From Drosophila persimilis (lineage: Eukaryota; Arthropoda; Insecta; Diptera; Drosophilidae), in NCBI RefSeq assembly GCF_003286085.1, contig NW_020825424.1, positions 1 through 64,000 of the forward strand: 64,000 bases of DNA. Reading direction: 5' to 3'. This document shows positions 53,801 through 64,000 of the stretch, one piece after another (the stretch's first letter is position 1; the number at the start of each line of letters is the position of its first letter). Under the pieces are notes generated by a model. That model was not told where the DNA came from and ran no database searches. It saw nothing but the letters and a program-made list of their open reading frames with translations. The translations under genes and the position numbers were made by a program.

Positions 53801-54862
53801 AAGGTTGGAGCAAGACGGGAAGTTGAGGAAGAGGAAGTTGAGGTTGAGGGTGGCACGCTGGAAAGATTTGGAAGCGATATGGGGGGCCTATTCTTCTTCT
53901 TAGCCTTAAACTCCTTCACCACCAAATGCTCCGGCCAAAATTTGGTGGAGCAAATGGTGTCAAATTGAGTTGGGGAGATGCTTATCTTAAACGACGCTAT
54001 CTCCCTGGCATAAGAGAAGTTAAATTTCTCCACCTTTAAGCCCACGGCTTTTATTTTGCTTTGAATGAAAGCAGTTACATCATTAGATGTGAGGTCAGGG
54101 GCCAGCCGTGAAACAAAAACTTGTCGTTTTGGTGGGACTCCCACCAGTGGTTTAGTCACCGCAGGTCTAGTACCTGTGGTGGCAATATCCGGAGGTCCGG
54201 AACGTCTATTTACTGGTGGGATCGGGATAGACGGGACAACTAGTGAACTTGCGGACACCACGGACACGGACGCAGCAGACGTACTTGGCTGCACATTCTC
54301 CGAGGCGATGAATTCGGCTACCGAATCTGCATCGCCAGCAGCTTTCGTTGCCCTTGGAGTGGCAAACGAGATCAACTGCTGTACACTTGGAGTGGTCGGA
54401 GTCAATTTTTCGGCGGCGCACGGCTGAGTGACGGTTGGCACTTGCAGGTCCCGCGGAGTGACCTTTTTGCGCCTCGGAGACTCATTCAGCAGTTTTAAAC
54501 CGCTAAACTGAGCCTCCATGGCTAGGAGCCGATCGTATTGGTTTTTAAAACCAACGGTCAGCTCCTTAAAGCCACTCCGCGTCTGCCTCATGAAAGCCAC
54601 CATGTCTTTCTCCACCGCACGGCATGCCTCGCAACTGTAATGCAAGCCATTACGTTTGGCTATGGCATCGCTCACGAGGCCAGAAAATCCCGCGCATTTT
54701 GCGTGGACTACGCTGTCGCAGAGCCAGCAGGGGACATTTGGCTGATCGTGAGTGATCTGCTTCTTGCAGGTTTTTTTTGGCGCAGACCACAGCGAATTCC
54801 ATTTTATTTTTATTATTCAAATATTTTATTAAAATCAAAAAAATTAAAAGTTTCCAAAACAA
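53788..54862 (-). pseudogene. LINE ORF1 with PHD-like zinc finger
   Basis: The ATG at 54862 starts a short Cys-rich region whose pattern (a paired Cys, CWLC, H-A-x-C, then YSCEAC) is a PHD-type finger. An eight-T run near 54770 puts this start out of frame with the rest (54675-53788), so either one base is extra or the copy is broken. The remainder is a Ser/Pro/Thr-rich linker and a C-terminal RNA-binding-like region (FVSRLAPDLTSNDV, FKISIS). It is expected to coat LINE RNA. Confidence 0.8.
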
Positions 54863-55297
54863 ATTGGTATCAGACCAATGTGCCAGACAACGCTCAAAGC
54901 GGAATTGGTAAGAAAAGAAAAGAGAGCAGAGTGGAGAGCGGTTATAGCGAGAGCTACTAGACAGAGAGCGCTATTGCTCAGAAAGTTGAAAGAGCGAGAG
55001 AGAAAGAACAGTTATTGAGGTTGAGGTGATAGCGAGAGAGTGATAAGACAACAAAAGCTACCAGACGAGAGCGGACTGCAATGCAATACTCACTCACTGC
55101 AACAACACAACACAACACAAGCCGACGCCGAAAAATAAAAAGTTAAATAATATTTTAACACAAATCAAAAGGCATGCACTCGCGTAAATGAATAGGTTTC
55201 CAGATTGTTGTCTGGTTAGAAAGTATATTTAGAATTTAATTAGGAAAACTCCGGCTGTTTATTCGAAACAAAAGGAATCACTACGAAAGAGAACGAA
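54863..55297 (-). other. LINE 5' untranslated region
   Basis: Non-coding, rich in GAGAGCG-type motifs (54905-55075) and AACAC repeats (55100-55120), with an AT-rich part near the start codon. A TTTGATA near 55293 resembles the TTTTATA at the other LINE junction and may be the remains of a target duplication. Confidence 0.55.
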
Positions 55298-56062
55298 TGT
55301 TTGATAGTGAGATCTAACAGAAGTGCGGATACCAAATTTGGTTACTCTAGCTTTAATAGTCTCTGAGATTTGTGAATATCCCCAGATTTGCATCCTTTGC
55401 GGGGGCGGAAGGGGGTGTGGCGATATTTTGAAACAAACTCGTCTCGGTCCAATATATTGTGAGTGTGGATACCAAATTTGGTTGCTCTAGCTTTTATAGT
55501 CTCTGAGATCTAGGCGCTAATGTTTTACTCTAAGCAAAGCCGCCTATGCTACCTGTGTGTTAGAGAGAGACAGGGCGAGAAAAAATGAAATTGTTTTCTT
55601 GATGCTGGCTATAATAATAATACGATCCAGTTCAGATTCTGCAGTCTAAAAGATATGGTCATTCTCTACGATTCTGCGTTTTTGGTTTTATCGTATCTTT
55701 AAAAATGTGGATGCCACAGATTTTCGTCCTTTGTGGGGGCGGAAGTGGGCGGGGCAAAGTTTTGAAATATTTTTGTAGCAGTGACATATCACAGAAGTCT
55801 GGATCCAAAACATCGTTTCTCTAGCTCTTATAGTCTTTGAGCACTAGGCGCTGAAGGGGACGGACAGACGGACAGACGGACGGACGGACAGACGGACAGA
55901 CGGACGGACGGACAGACAGACAGGGCTCAATCGACTCGGCTATTGATGCTGATCAAGAATGTATATACTTTATGGGGTCGTAAACGATTCCTTCTGGACG
56001 TTACACACATCCACTTTTACCACAAATCTAATATACCCCAATACTCATTTTGAGTATCGGGT
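55298..56062 (+). mobile_element. DINE-1 copy, 3' half
   Basis: Continues the copy begun at 49183. It contains the ACCAAATTTGGTTGCTCTAGC motif repeats, the (GGAC/AGAC)n tract (55858-55925) and the GAGTATCGGGTATA terminus. It ends about 20 bp before the gag start of Gypsy-C. Confidence 0.8.
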
Positions 56063-56082
56063 ATAATAAATAAAACTCTGCG

Positions 56083-57363
56083 ATGAACTATGCAGACATA
56101 AGAGCGAAAACCAAAAGTAAACTTAGCGACATATTGCGTAGGCAAAACGTATATTTTGATCAAGATGCCAACATACACCAATTACGTACAGCAGTGAAAA
56201 AAATCATGGAAGACACGCATGAGCTAGGAAATACGGCGCCAAGCGCAGACGAGACTATGCAGGCAGACATTTTTGCAGTCCCGGTTGAGCGCGAGATAGA
56301 TAGAGACAACCGTAGTGCACAACACGCAGTAAAAGCGGCGCCAGAAGAACATGGTGAAAATGTGCAGAAGGCTCGAGAAGCATTCATTCCGCGACAAGAC
56401 AACGCTTGTTCGAAATTGACCATGCGATCAGATGAATACGAAGAAGAATCGCGCCGTTTGCAGCAGTTGGAACAATTGTACGTTTCTCGCAAGCGCTTAG
56501 CTGATCTCAAATTAAGCATATTGAAAACGGAGAAAGAGGCTATGGAGTTGGAAACGCCGAGAGATTGCATCGACTTGACACACATTGAGGCGTTGATGCG
56601 TCCATTTTCTGGAGATGACGACCAGGCTGTAACCAGTTGGATAAGTAACTTTGAGGACATTATGAATTTCCATGGTGTATCCGAGTCAAAATGCTGGATA
56701 TTAGCGAAGCGGCTGCTAGGCGGATCGGCGAAGGCGTACATCGACCATGTGGCGCCTTTGACTTGGCAATTGATGCGAGCAGAATTGCTCAACGTCTTTG
56801 AGCAGAAAGTGACAGCGTGGGACATTGGAAAGCGACTGGAGGCACGGAAAATTGCAAATAATGAAAGCGCATTGCAATATTTCGTCGCAATGTGCAGCAT
56901 AGCGTCGCAAGCAGACATGGCCACGAGCGATGTGGTCAAATTCATCGTAGAGGGACTGTAGGACAAGACGGGCATGGCAGCATCCATGCTATACTGCATC
57001 ACACTCAACGAGTTGCGTGACAAGATGGTCACCTATGATAAGGTCAGAAGAGCTCCTGGCGTCGTAGCAATTCGTAGCGAAGGTATGACAAAGGGAAAAC
57101 TAAATGTGAGTATGGCAGTTGGGCAGCAGCAAGGTGGTGGCGCAATGCGTTGCTACAACTGTCGGCAATTTGGGCACGTTATGAAGGAATGCAGTCAGCC
57201 AAAGAGACCGGATGGGGCATGTTTTAACTGTTGGAGTACCAGCCACCTATATTCGCAGTGCCCGAAACGAAAGATGGCCACTAGGGTAGCTGCAGTTCAA
57301 GATGAGGAGCGACCAGGAGAAAAAAACAACGACGATTTAGCGGCTGTCCAGTTAATCACTTTA
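56083..57363 (+). pseudogene. Gypsy-C gag
   Basis: Starts at the ATG at 56083 (MNYADIRAKTKS). The N-terminal helical region is followed by a capsid-like domain (MRPFSGDDDQAVTSWISNFED, broken at a TAG at 56959-56961) and two zinc knuckles (CYNCRQFGHVMKEC and CFNCWSTSHLYSQC, about 57150-57270). A TGA at 57364-57366 closes the region just before the protease. Confidence 0.85.
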
Positions 57364-60300
57364 TGACTTCCGTTTGGTGAACAAAGAGGCGTCAGTATTT
57401 TTAGTCTATTTGATACAGGTAGCCCTGTAAGTTTTATTCATAAGTCTTTGATACCGAAGTCGGCTATAGTTGAAGCCTATAATGAAGTTAGGAAATACTA
57501 CGGACTAGGAGGACAACCAATTCCCATATGGGGAAAATTTAAGTGCCATATTGAATTTTGCACAAAGAAATATATCGTTTTATTAAACATCGTAGATGAT
57601 AACATGCTGCCTTTGCCGGTATTGTTGGGACGCGATGCCCTTAAAGTTATTGAAGTAAAATTAGTTCATAAGAAAAATATCAATGCGAAGCAACACACAC
57701 CATTAAGTTCGTTAAAGCAAAAAGCTATTAGTTTAACCTGCGCGTCTTTATTCACCGAAAGTAAAAATAATATTAACATAAGACTATATGATAAGTTAGA
57801 CGGTAATCAATCAGAAAGAAGCGAGCTAATCAAACGTTCTAATCCATTTAAAAATCAGACACAAGAAAACTCAAGGAATGACAAAATGGTCATCGAGAAT
57901 ATGAATCAAGGCGACGAATTCAGTAACTTTTGTGCGTCGGTAGAGATTGATGAAGAGGAACATATTAACGTAGGTTTCGAATTTGGCCTCACTATTGCAG
58001 AAAAGTGTAGGGAAGTTATTAAGACATACTATTTACACAAAGAATTTGACTTTAAAGCACCACCAAAGTATCAGATGCAGATTCGTGTAACAGAAACAAC
58101 ACCATTTCATTGTACTCCGCGTCGTTTATCCTACCATGAGAGAGAGAAAGTAGCTGAAATAGTAGATGATCTGTTAGAAAAGAAAGTAATCCGTCATAGT
58201 GAGTCTCCTTAAGCTTTCCCGTTGGTCCTAGTAAAAAAAAAATCAGGAGAACTTCGAATGTGTGTCGATTACCGTGGTCTGAACAAACGAATTGTTAAAG
58301 ATAATTTCCCATTGCCCCTTATTGAGGACTGTCTTGAGTTTTTAGAAAACAAGTGCTGTTTTTCCATTATAGATTTGAAAAGCGGGTATCATCAAATAGG
58401 CGTAGAAGAAAAATCAGTTCCGTATACATCGTTTGTGACACCGCAAGGACAGTATGAGTACTTGAGAATGCCCTTTGGGTTAAAAAATGGATCCGCTATT
58501 TTTCAAAGATTTATTTCGGAGCTCTTGAGAGACTTTATTAGGAACAAAAGCATTGTAGTGTACATGGATGATATATTAGTAGCGACTAAAACAGTTGAAG
58601 AACACATGGATATATTAAAAAGACTACGCATTCGGTTTAGCGAGCAAAATTTAGAGATAAATTTAAAAAAGTGTAGGTTTGTCAATCGAAACATCGATTT
58701 CCTGGGGTATAAAGTTAATCAAAACGGAATAGTTCCTAGTGATTCCCATATTGAGGCCTTGAAAAAATACCCAGTCCCTCAAAATGTAAAAGCACTGCAC
58801 TCATGCTTGGGATTCTTTTCGTATTTTCGACGTTTCATGTTGTCATTTGCGACGACAGCTAAGCCCTTGGTGCAGTTGTTAAAAGAAGGTGGTCCGTTTC
58901 CCATGAATAGAGAACAGGTGAAGACGTTTGAAACTCTTAAGAATGCGTTGGCAAATCCTCCGGTATTAGCCATTTTTAGCCCAAATAGAGAAACGGAATT
59001 ACATACAGACGCAAGTTCATACGGTTATGGCGCAATACTGATGCAAAGACAAGATGATGGGAAGATGCACCCTGTGTCCTATTATTCTGGCAAAACAACA
59101 GAAAGAGAATCACGTTATCATAGTTTCGAACTAGAGACATTGGCTATAATTTATGCATTGAGGCGTTTTAGAGCATATTTGGAGCATAGGTCCTTCAAAA
59201 TAATCACGGATTGTAATTCGTTAGTACAGACGTTAACCAGAAAGTCAATTAGTCCTAAGATAGCACGGTGGTCCCTAGAGTTAGAGAACTATGATTACTC
59301 CATTATGCACAGACCTGGGGCCAGTATGGCGCACGTTGATGCGCTGAGCAGACAAGATCAAGTGACGAATATGTTAGAGGATGGTTATAGAGTCAAATAC
59401 GGTTTAGAAAAGTCTAATTTAGAAAAAGATGAGAGTAGAAAGCAATATACAAGGAATAGTGTAAGTAGAGACAACCCTGGTAGTGAGCATAGAGGTACCG
59501 TAGAGAACCCTGTGATTAAGTGTAGAGAATTAAATATCAGTAGAGAGCGTAGTAGTACAGTAGAGAACCCTGCGATTGAGTGTGGAGAATCAAGTGCAGT
59601 AGGAAGTAGATTGGGAAATAGGTGGAAGTCTGATGATAGAGAGAACCTTGGTAGTGATTGTAGAGATAACATAGAGAATAGTGAATATAGGGAAGAGGAT
59701 GGATCGAAGATTGAAATTAGAGATTTGAGCCAATGTAGAGGAAGCGTTAACGATGTGGTGGGGGGAGTAAAGTACATTAGTAGTAGGAATTCAGATAAAG
59801 TGAAAAAATGTGTTGAGGATACAGTAGAGAGGGACAAGTTAGAGTTTCAGGAGGAAAGATTACTAAAATCATTGATAGTTGGGGTAGTAGGTGCAACGCC
59901 AGAAGATGTTGATTTGATATTGCAAACAGAACAGATGCGAGACAAGGAAGTAGTTAGGGTTCGAAAAATGCTAGAGGATGGAATTGAAGTAGATTTTGAA
60001 ATGATAGATGGTATTGTTTACAAGAGGAGTTGTGAAAACAAACTATGTTTCTATGTACCAATGTGTATGGAAGAGAAGTCACACGAAAAACTAGGACAGC
60101 TGGCCGCAGAGAAGTGCGTGAGTGACCTTTTGAGGACCTACTGGTTTCCGTCAATGAGAAGTAAAGTGGCAACGTTCATCAGAAACTGTCTACCGTGTAT
60201 ACTACACTCGATGCCTAAAACAATCCATAACAGAACGCTCCATAGTATCCCAAAGTCGTGTGTTCCTTTTCATACCCTACATGTTGATCATTTGGGTCCA

Positions 60301-61140
60301 TTGCCGAGTATTAGATCTAAGCGAAAACACCTCCTTGTGGTAATAGATGCATTCACTAAGTTTGTCAAATTGTTCCCGGTTAATAGTACAAGCACGCGGG
60401 AAGCGAAGGATGCCTTAAGTAAATATTTTGATTTCTATAGTCGCCCTACTAGGATTATATCAGATCGTGGGACCTGTTTCACCTCGTTAGAGTTCTCTAG
60501 TTTTCTGCAGGAGAGAGGGATATAGCACATTAAGGTAGCTACAGGTGCACCGCAGGCGAATGGCCAAGTGGAGCGGGTGAATCGTGTTCTTACTCCTATG
60601 TTAGGAAAACTGTCAGAGCCCCTTGAGCAAGCCGATTGGTATAGGTTGATGAGCAAGGTAGAGCACGCCATTTATAACTCCGTTAACAGCAGTACGAAAA
60701 AGACACCTAGCACATTGTTATTTGGAATACCCCAGAAAGGACCCGTTGTAGATGAATTAACCGAATACCTAGAGGAGAAGTTAGCGTCAGAACTTAGAGA
60801 GTTGGAAACTATAAGAGAAATAGCAAGTGAGAACATACGGTTGTCGCAGAAAAGAAATGAGAAGATGTATGCCCATAAACATAGAGCCCCATTAAAGTAT
60901 GAACCTGGTGACTATGTAGCAGTCCGGCATGTGGTCACAACACCGGGGATCAATAAGAAGTTCGCACCAAAGTATCGAGGACCGTACAGGATCAATAGAG
61001 TTTTGGATAATGATCGTTATGAGGTTGTCGACATTGAGGACTGTCAGTTGACGCAAATGCCATTCCGAAGTATACTAGAACCAGCAAGGCTTAAACCCTG
61101 GATAGAGTGTAAGGATAAAACCATGGTCTCATGTTGTTAA
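57364..61140 (+). pseudogene. Gypsy-C pol
   Basis: In phase with gag. The protease has DTGS near 57412 and LLGRDAL near 57625. The RT starts near 58000 and has CVDYRGLNK, YMDD (58561-58572) and FLGYKV; RNase H has TDASSYGYGAIL and VDALSRQ. A hydrophilic stretch of about 150 residues (59370-59850) with repeats of VENPxIxCxE precedes the integrase. The integrase finger has HEKLGQ where a second His is normal, then CLPC. The core has HVDHLGP, ISDRGT and QVERVNR. Stops at 58210 (TAA) and 60523 (TAG) break it. The last frame ends at 61138-61140. It is a non-functional relic. Confidence 0.88.
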
Positions 61141-61216
61141 TCGATGAAGTAGTATGTTAAGTAAGACCACTAACCATACAGTATATGTATATACTGTAGT
61201 ATATACAAATGAGAAC

Positions 61217-61831
61217 ACAGTTCTCTATATATATGGCGGTGAACAGCTCTCGGAACGTGGGCCACTGCTGATAGTCCCCACTGAAAACTTCAGTGTCACA
61301 TGGAGGAAGACGGCAACCGCCGGACGTCGGCACTTGAACGGCCAGTTGAGGCGTGTGAGGGACAGTCGGGGGTTCGAGCTGATCGTTCAGTTCGGCAAGG
61401 CATTGCGCGTAGATCGCGTAGCAGTCATCGTACATCCCCTGGACGTCAGCTACCCCCTCTGGATCTACTTCCGTTATCGCCTCCACACAGGCCTCGGAGA
61501 GACTTCGGAGTTGATCTCGATGGACTTGGGAGAGCGAGCGGGTTGGTGTGCTAGCATCTGGAGCGCTGAGCTTCTGGTCGAAGCGTGTCAGTCTGCTTGC
61601 AGCCAAGGCAAACTTAGACCGTGCGGAACTGGCGGCCGATTGGGCCATAGTGCTCGGAACCGTGCGAGGGACGACCGAGGGGAGCAACAAGGCCTCAAAG
61701 GCATGTGGTGCGTGAGCCCTGGACGTGGTCGGACCTCGCTCAGTTGGGGCCGGACGGGAAGATGTGGGCGTAGCGATTGAGCCGTTGGAGCTGGGTGGAT
61801 GGGTTAAACTTCTTGCGAGATTTCTTATCAC
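61217..61831 (-). pseudogene. BEL-3 gag N-terminal fragment
   Basis: The open frame starts at 61831 on the minus strand. It has a Pro/Ser-rich N-terminus, a helical stretch, and the DUF1759-type gag block LPPCDTEVFSGDYQQW...FRELFTAIYI typical of BEL/Pao. The block is cut at about 61217 and replaced by AT-rich sequence, so all of the element downstream of early gag is missing. The family differs from BEL-1 and BEL-2, whose gag starts are distinct. Confidence 0.75.
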
Positions 61832-63500
61832 CAGTGGGCATGGTTGGCTGATGGATTTGCGATAACGCGTATCAGAGTCGCAAAGCAGGTGAGCGGAAAT
61901 GGAGAAGTGGAAGTTTTGAACGACGAACCGTGGATATGTGGCCTTGGCGGAATTTACCGCGAGTATTTATATAGTAGAAGTCGGGCACCGTGGCCGGAAT
62001 ATAAATATAAAATACTACGATCAAATACAAAAAAAAATGTCCAACCAAGAGCGACTAATGGATGAGCAATGATATTGATACACAATATCCGATACACAAC
62101 CGACTATATAGAGTCGGTTGCAAACCGAATGTTCAAAACAATATACCCTTGAAAAGCAGGGTAGCGCGTCACTTGGCGTTCCGTTACGGTCAAGCGCGGC
62201 ACCGAAAAATATTCTCCCACCAACAACAACGCAAGCAAACGGTGGAGAAGCGAAAGCGAAAGGAAAAATGAAAAGAATGCGTCGCTGCTGTTGCTTGTAT
62301 GTGTGTGTGTGTATGGGTGTAAGTGCTAGGTACCGTGGCTTGGATTAACGACCCCCCCTTTTGACGAGATTGAAACAACGGGTAAAAAAAAAACGGAGTA
62401 ACCGTTTTATATACAATACAATACAATATATGTATGTATGTATACACAGATGTGCAAGAGTTGTTAGTTGAAAATGCGTGCGCATATGTAAGATGATATG
62501 TATGGAGTCGTGTTTTATTTTTATTGGCAATATAATGAGTTAAATAAAGATTGGTTGTGATTTGTGATTTGTTATTCTATATTCTTTAAAACAAACGAAA
62601 GAACTATAACCCGTTGAATGAACACGGAATGAACAACAAATTAATTGCAAGAGTATGTCTTTTTGTTTGTTGTTAGCCGCTTGGATTGCGTTGCTTACAC
62701 ATACATATGTACATATGTATGTATGTTGGTGTGCATGTGCAGTTGTCAGCAGCGAAAGCTCAGCTGGTAGCTGGGAGCGGTAGGAATATGATTTACAGAC
62801 AGCTATATATTAATGTGGGCACTGGATCGGAGGAGGAACGCAGGAGCTAGCTCGGATCAAATTAAACCTTTGGAGAAATAGGAGGCCACAACCGTTGGCA
62901 GAACGAAGTATGGTTTAATGTGGAGCTAGAGCGAGAAAGGCATATATGTACATATGCCGCGGGAACTCGGACTGGGATGGGAAACTCGCACAAAATCACT
63001 GCACTGGTGTTGGGCACAATCGAAGGGTTGTACTTATCTTACACTTGGGGCGATCCGCCGATGCTGGCTGGGGTGAGCTTCTCCTTATGGGGAAGTCGAA
63101 GATCCGGCTCGAAGGACCAATGTTTGTAGTGGAGCGGATCGAGGATCAATTATCCAACGGCGAGGTGTATGTTCCAGTATAAACTCCTAGCAGTCGTCAC
63201 AGAAAGGAAAGGCCGATGGGTTTCGTTGTGTGTATATATATATATTGTTCATGTAGTTATTGGGTATTCGCGCGGTATGTCGACAGGTTGAAGCGGGGGT
63301 GAAAACGTAACTGACTCTCTATGCCTTATGATCTATGCTTTATGCTGCCTTTGTGCTGCGGTGAGCGCCGTGTGGATCGTGGATTGTGGATCCGAGCGCC
63401 CCTCTGAGCGCGCGAGCGCGAGCCGGGACCGAGGCGCGCGGAGCCGGCACAGTGCGCGGAAACTGTCTATTGCTGGCCTGAACAATCTCTTAGCAGGGGG
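61832..63500 (-). other. BEL-3 leader and flanking sequence
   Basis: I see no gene. Near 62145-62180 the TACCC/AGGGTAGCGCGTCACTTGG module known from the BEL-1 and BEL-2 leaders appears, followed by the related GTCAAGCGCGGCACCGAAAA. ATGT and ACAC simple repeats occur at 62300, 62430 and 62705. The part after about 62900 is less repetitive and GC-rich near 63380-63470; it could hold the 5' LTR, but I could not define ends. Confidence 0.55.
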
Positions 63501-63625
63501 ATAAATGATAACAAATTAATTTCAAGTCCTATTCAAGCTCCTAACCAAGAATTAGATGTAACTGTAATTATTGTTCCGATAATTATAATTGTTAAAAATA
63601 AAATTTTTGAAGAATTATTAAAAAT

Positions 63626-63694
63626 TAAAAAAAAAAGGATTATAACCTTTATAAATGGGGAATGAACCCAGTAGCTTAATTAGCTTATCTTTTT
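63626..63694 (-). tRNA. trnM: Mitochondrial tRNA-Met relic (trnM)
   Basis: The minus strand reads AAAAAGATAAGCTAATTAAG with a GGGTTCATTCC anticodon arm (CAT). It is a nuclear relic next to the ND2 start. Confidence 0.75.
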
Positions 63695-63720
63695 AAAATT
63701 AATATTCAAATATATATATA

Positions 63721-63789
63721 TATATTTTGGTGTATGATGGACAAAAGTTTTTGATACTTTTAGAAATAGTTTAATTCTATTAAATATAA
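63721..63789 (+). tRNA. trnQ: Mitochondrial tRNA-Gln relic (trnQ)
   Basis: The plus strand reads TATATTTTGGTGTATGATGG, with a TTTTTGATA anticodon loop (TTG) and a closing TAAATATA. Its strand is opposite to trnI and trnM, as in Drosophila mitochondria. Confidence 0.75.
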
Positions 63790-63821
63790 AGTCTTTATAA
63801 AAAAAAACAATAAAACCTGTC

Positions 63822-63885
63822 AATGAATGCAGTATGCTGCATAATCCACCCTATCAAGGTGAGCCTTTTCATCAGGCAATTCATT
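63822..63885 (-). tRNA. trnI: Mitochondrial tRNA-Ile relic (trnI)
   Basis: The minus strand reads AATGAATTGCCTGATGAAAA with CTTGATAG at the anticodon (GAT) and a closing GCATTCATT. The acceptor arms AATGAAT/ATTCATT pair. Confidence 0.75.
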
Positions 63886-63933
63886 AATAATAAGATTACC
63901 CTAATTTTTTTATTTTTTTTTATTCTATTATTA

Positions 63934-64000
63934 TACCCGATACTCAAAATGAGTATTGGGGTATATTAGATTTGTGGTAAAAGTGGTTGTGTGTAAAGTC
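63934..64000 (-). mobile_element. DINE-1 terminus, cut by the window edge
   Basis: Reverse complement of the shared DINE-1 end: TATACCCGATACTC...ATGAGTATTGGGGTATATTAGATTTG and onward to the GTGTGTAA stretch. It abuts mitochondrial insert 2. Confidence 0.8.

Larger units (their letters stand above)
49556..55297 (-). mobile_element. CR1-like non-LTR retrotransposon
   Basis: The order on the minus strand is a 5' untranslated region (about 55297-54863), ORF1 with a PHD-like finger, ORF2 with apurinic-type endonuclease and reverse transcriptase, and a short 3' region (49854-49556). The element lies within a DINE-1 copy and is itself split by another DINE-1 (51828-52930). PHD-type ORF1 plus APE-RT is the CR1-group arrangement. 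No poly-A tail is obvious. Confidence 0.85.
56066..61146 (+). mobile_element. Gypsy-C, old Ty3/gypsy element without LTRs
   Basis: Coding part of a Ty3/gypsy element of the Mdg3/blastopia/micropia style (YMDD RT, and an integrase reading GQVERVNR). No LTR, primer site or polypurine tract is seen on either side: a DINE-1 lies directly upstream and a BEL fragment downstream. Codon use is AT-richer than in Gypsy-A and B. The gag-pol frame keeps phase for 5058 bp and is interrupted only by four stops. Confidence 0.85.
63507..63905 (-). pseudogene. Nuclear mitochondrial insert 2: trnI-trnQ-trnM-ND2 start
   Basis: AT-rich sequence in the order and strands of the Drosophila mitochondrial genome, inverted in this window: the start of ND2 (about 63507-63625, minus), trnM (about 63626-63694, minus), trnQ (63721-63789, plus) and trnI (63822-63885, minus), then T-rich sequence that may be the edge of the control region. 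The fit in gene order, strand alternation and anticodon loops is strong. It is not contiguous in mitochondrial DNA with insert 1. Confidence 0.9.

Noticed and set aside
62946-63182. Open frames at 62920-63182 as a small gene
   Set aside because: Overlapping short frames with no recognisable domain in a region that otherwise looks like BEL-3 leader or LTR sequence.

Overview
The window reads as a repeat-rich (probably heterochromatic or pericentromeric) stretch of a Drosophila nuclear genome. This rests on a spliced pair of fly-type HAD phosphatase genes with 54-65 bp introns, BEL/Pao, Osvaldo/Ulysses-like Ty3/gypsy and CR1-like elements, DINE-1/mini-me elements with (GGAC/AGAC)n cores, and two nuclear copies of mitochondrial DNA in Drosophila gene order (ND4-trnH-ND5 and trnI-trnQ-trnM-ND2). 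The species cannot be fixed from sequence alone.

Region 1 (1-8043) is gene-like. After 3.3 kb of non-coding DNA come two neighbouring paralogous HAD phosphatases, called A and B here. A 2.07 kb block running from mid-A to near the end of B was duplicated in tandem, with a 190 bp inverted piece of A at the junction that forms a near-perfect 394 bp palindrome. The result is A (frameshifted), B (open, but with a replaced C-terminus), A' (5' truncated) and B' (frameshifted). No copy is both full-length and intact.

Region 2 (8044-25012) holds a DINE-1 element, an unassigned GC-rich segment and a BEL/Pao element (BEL-1, minus strand). BEL-1 is present as two tandem units that share a central LTR (LTR-internal-LTR-internal-LTR). 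Unit 2 also carries a 1.02 kb internal duplication.

Region 3 (25024-48955) is nested. A second BEL family (BEL-2, reverse transcriptase deleted) has Gypsy-A inserted in its 5' LTR (4 bp duplication ATAC). Next to it is an ND4-trnH-ND5 mitochondrial insert that is itself interrupted by Gypsy-B (4 bp duplication AAGT). Gypsy-A and Gypsy-B are related, primed by tRNA-Lys, and have LTR pairs differing at only about three sites each. Both carry a third gene that is not an obvious envelope gene. It lies downstream of pol behind an iterated 13-mer and its own TATA-like box, and its conserved blocks are interspersed with fast-changing low-complexity repeats. I consider this third gene the most promising undescribed system in the window.

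Region 4 (49183-56062) is a DINE-1 copy split by a minus-strand CR1-like LINE (PHD-finger ORF1, endonuclease/RT ORF2), which is itself split by a second DINE-1. Region 5 (56066-64000) is a dead Ty3/gypsy element whose gag-pol keeps one reading frame with four stops, a fragment of a third BEL family, a second mitochondrial insert and the end of another DINE-1.

Many apparent frameshifts lie in homopolymers or in recently duplicated sequence. Some may be long-read assembly errors rather than real mutations.
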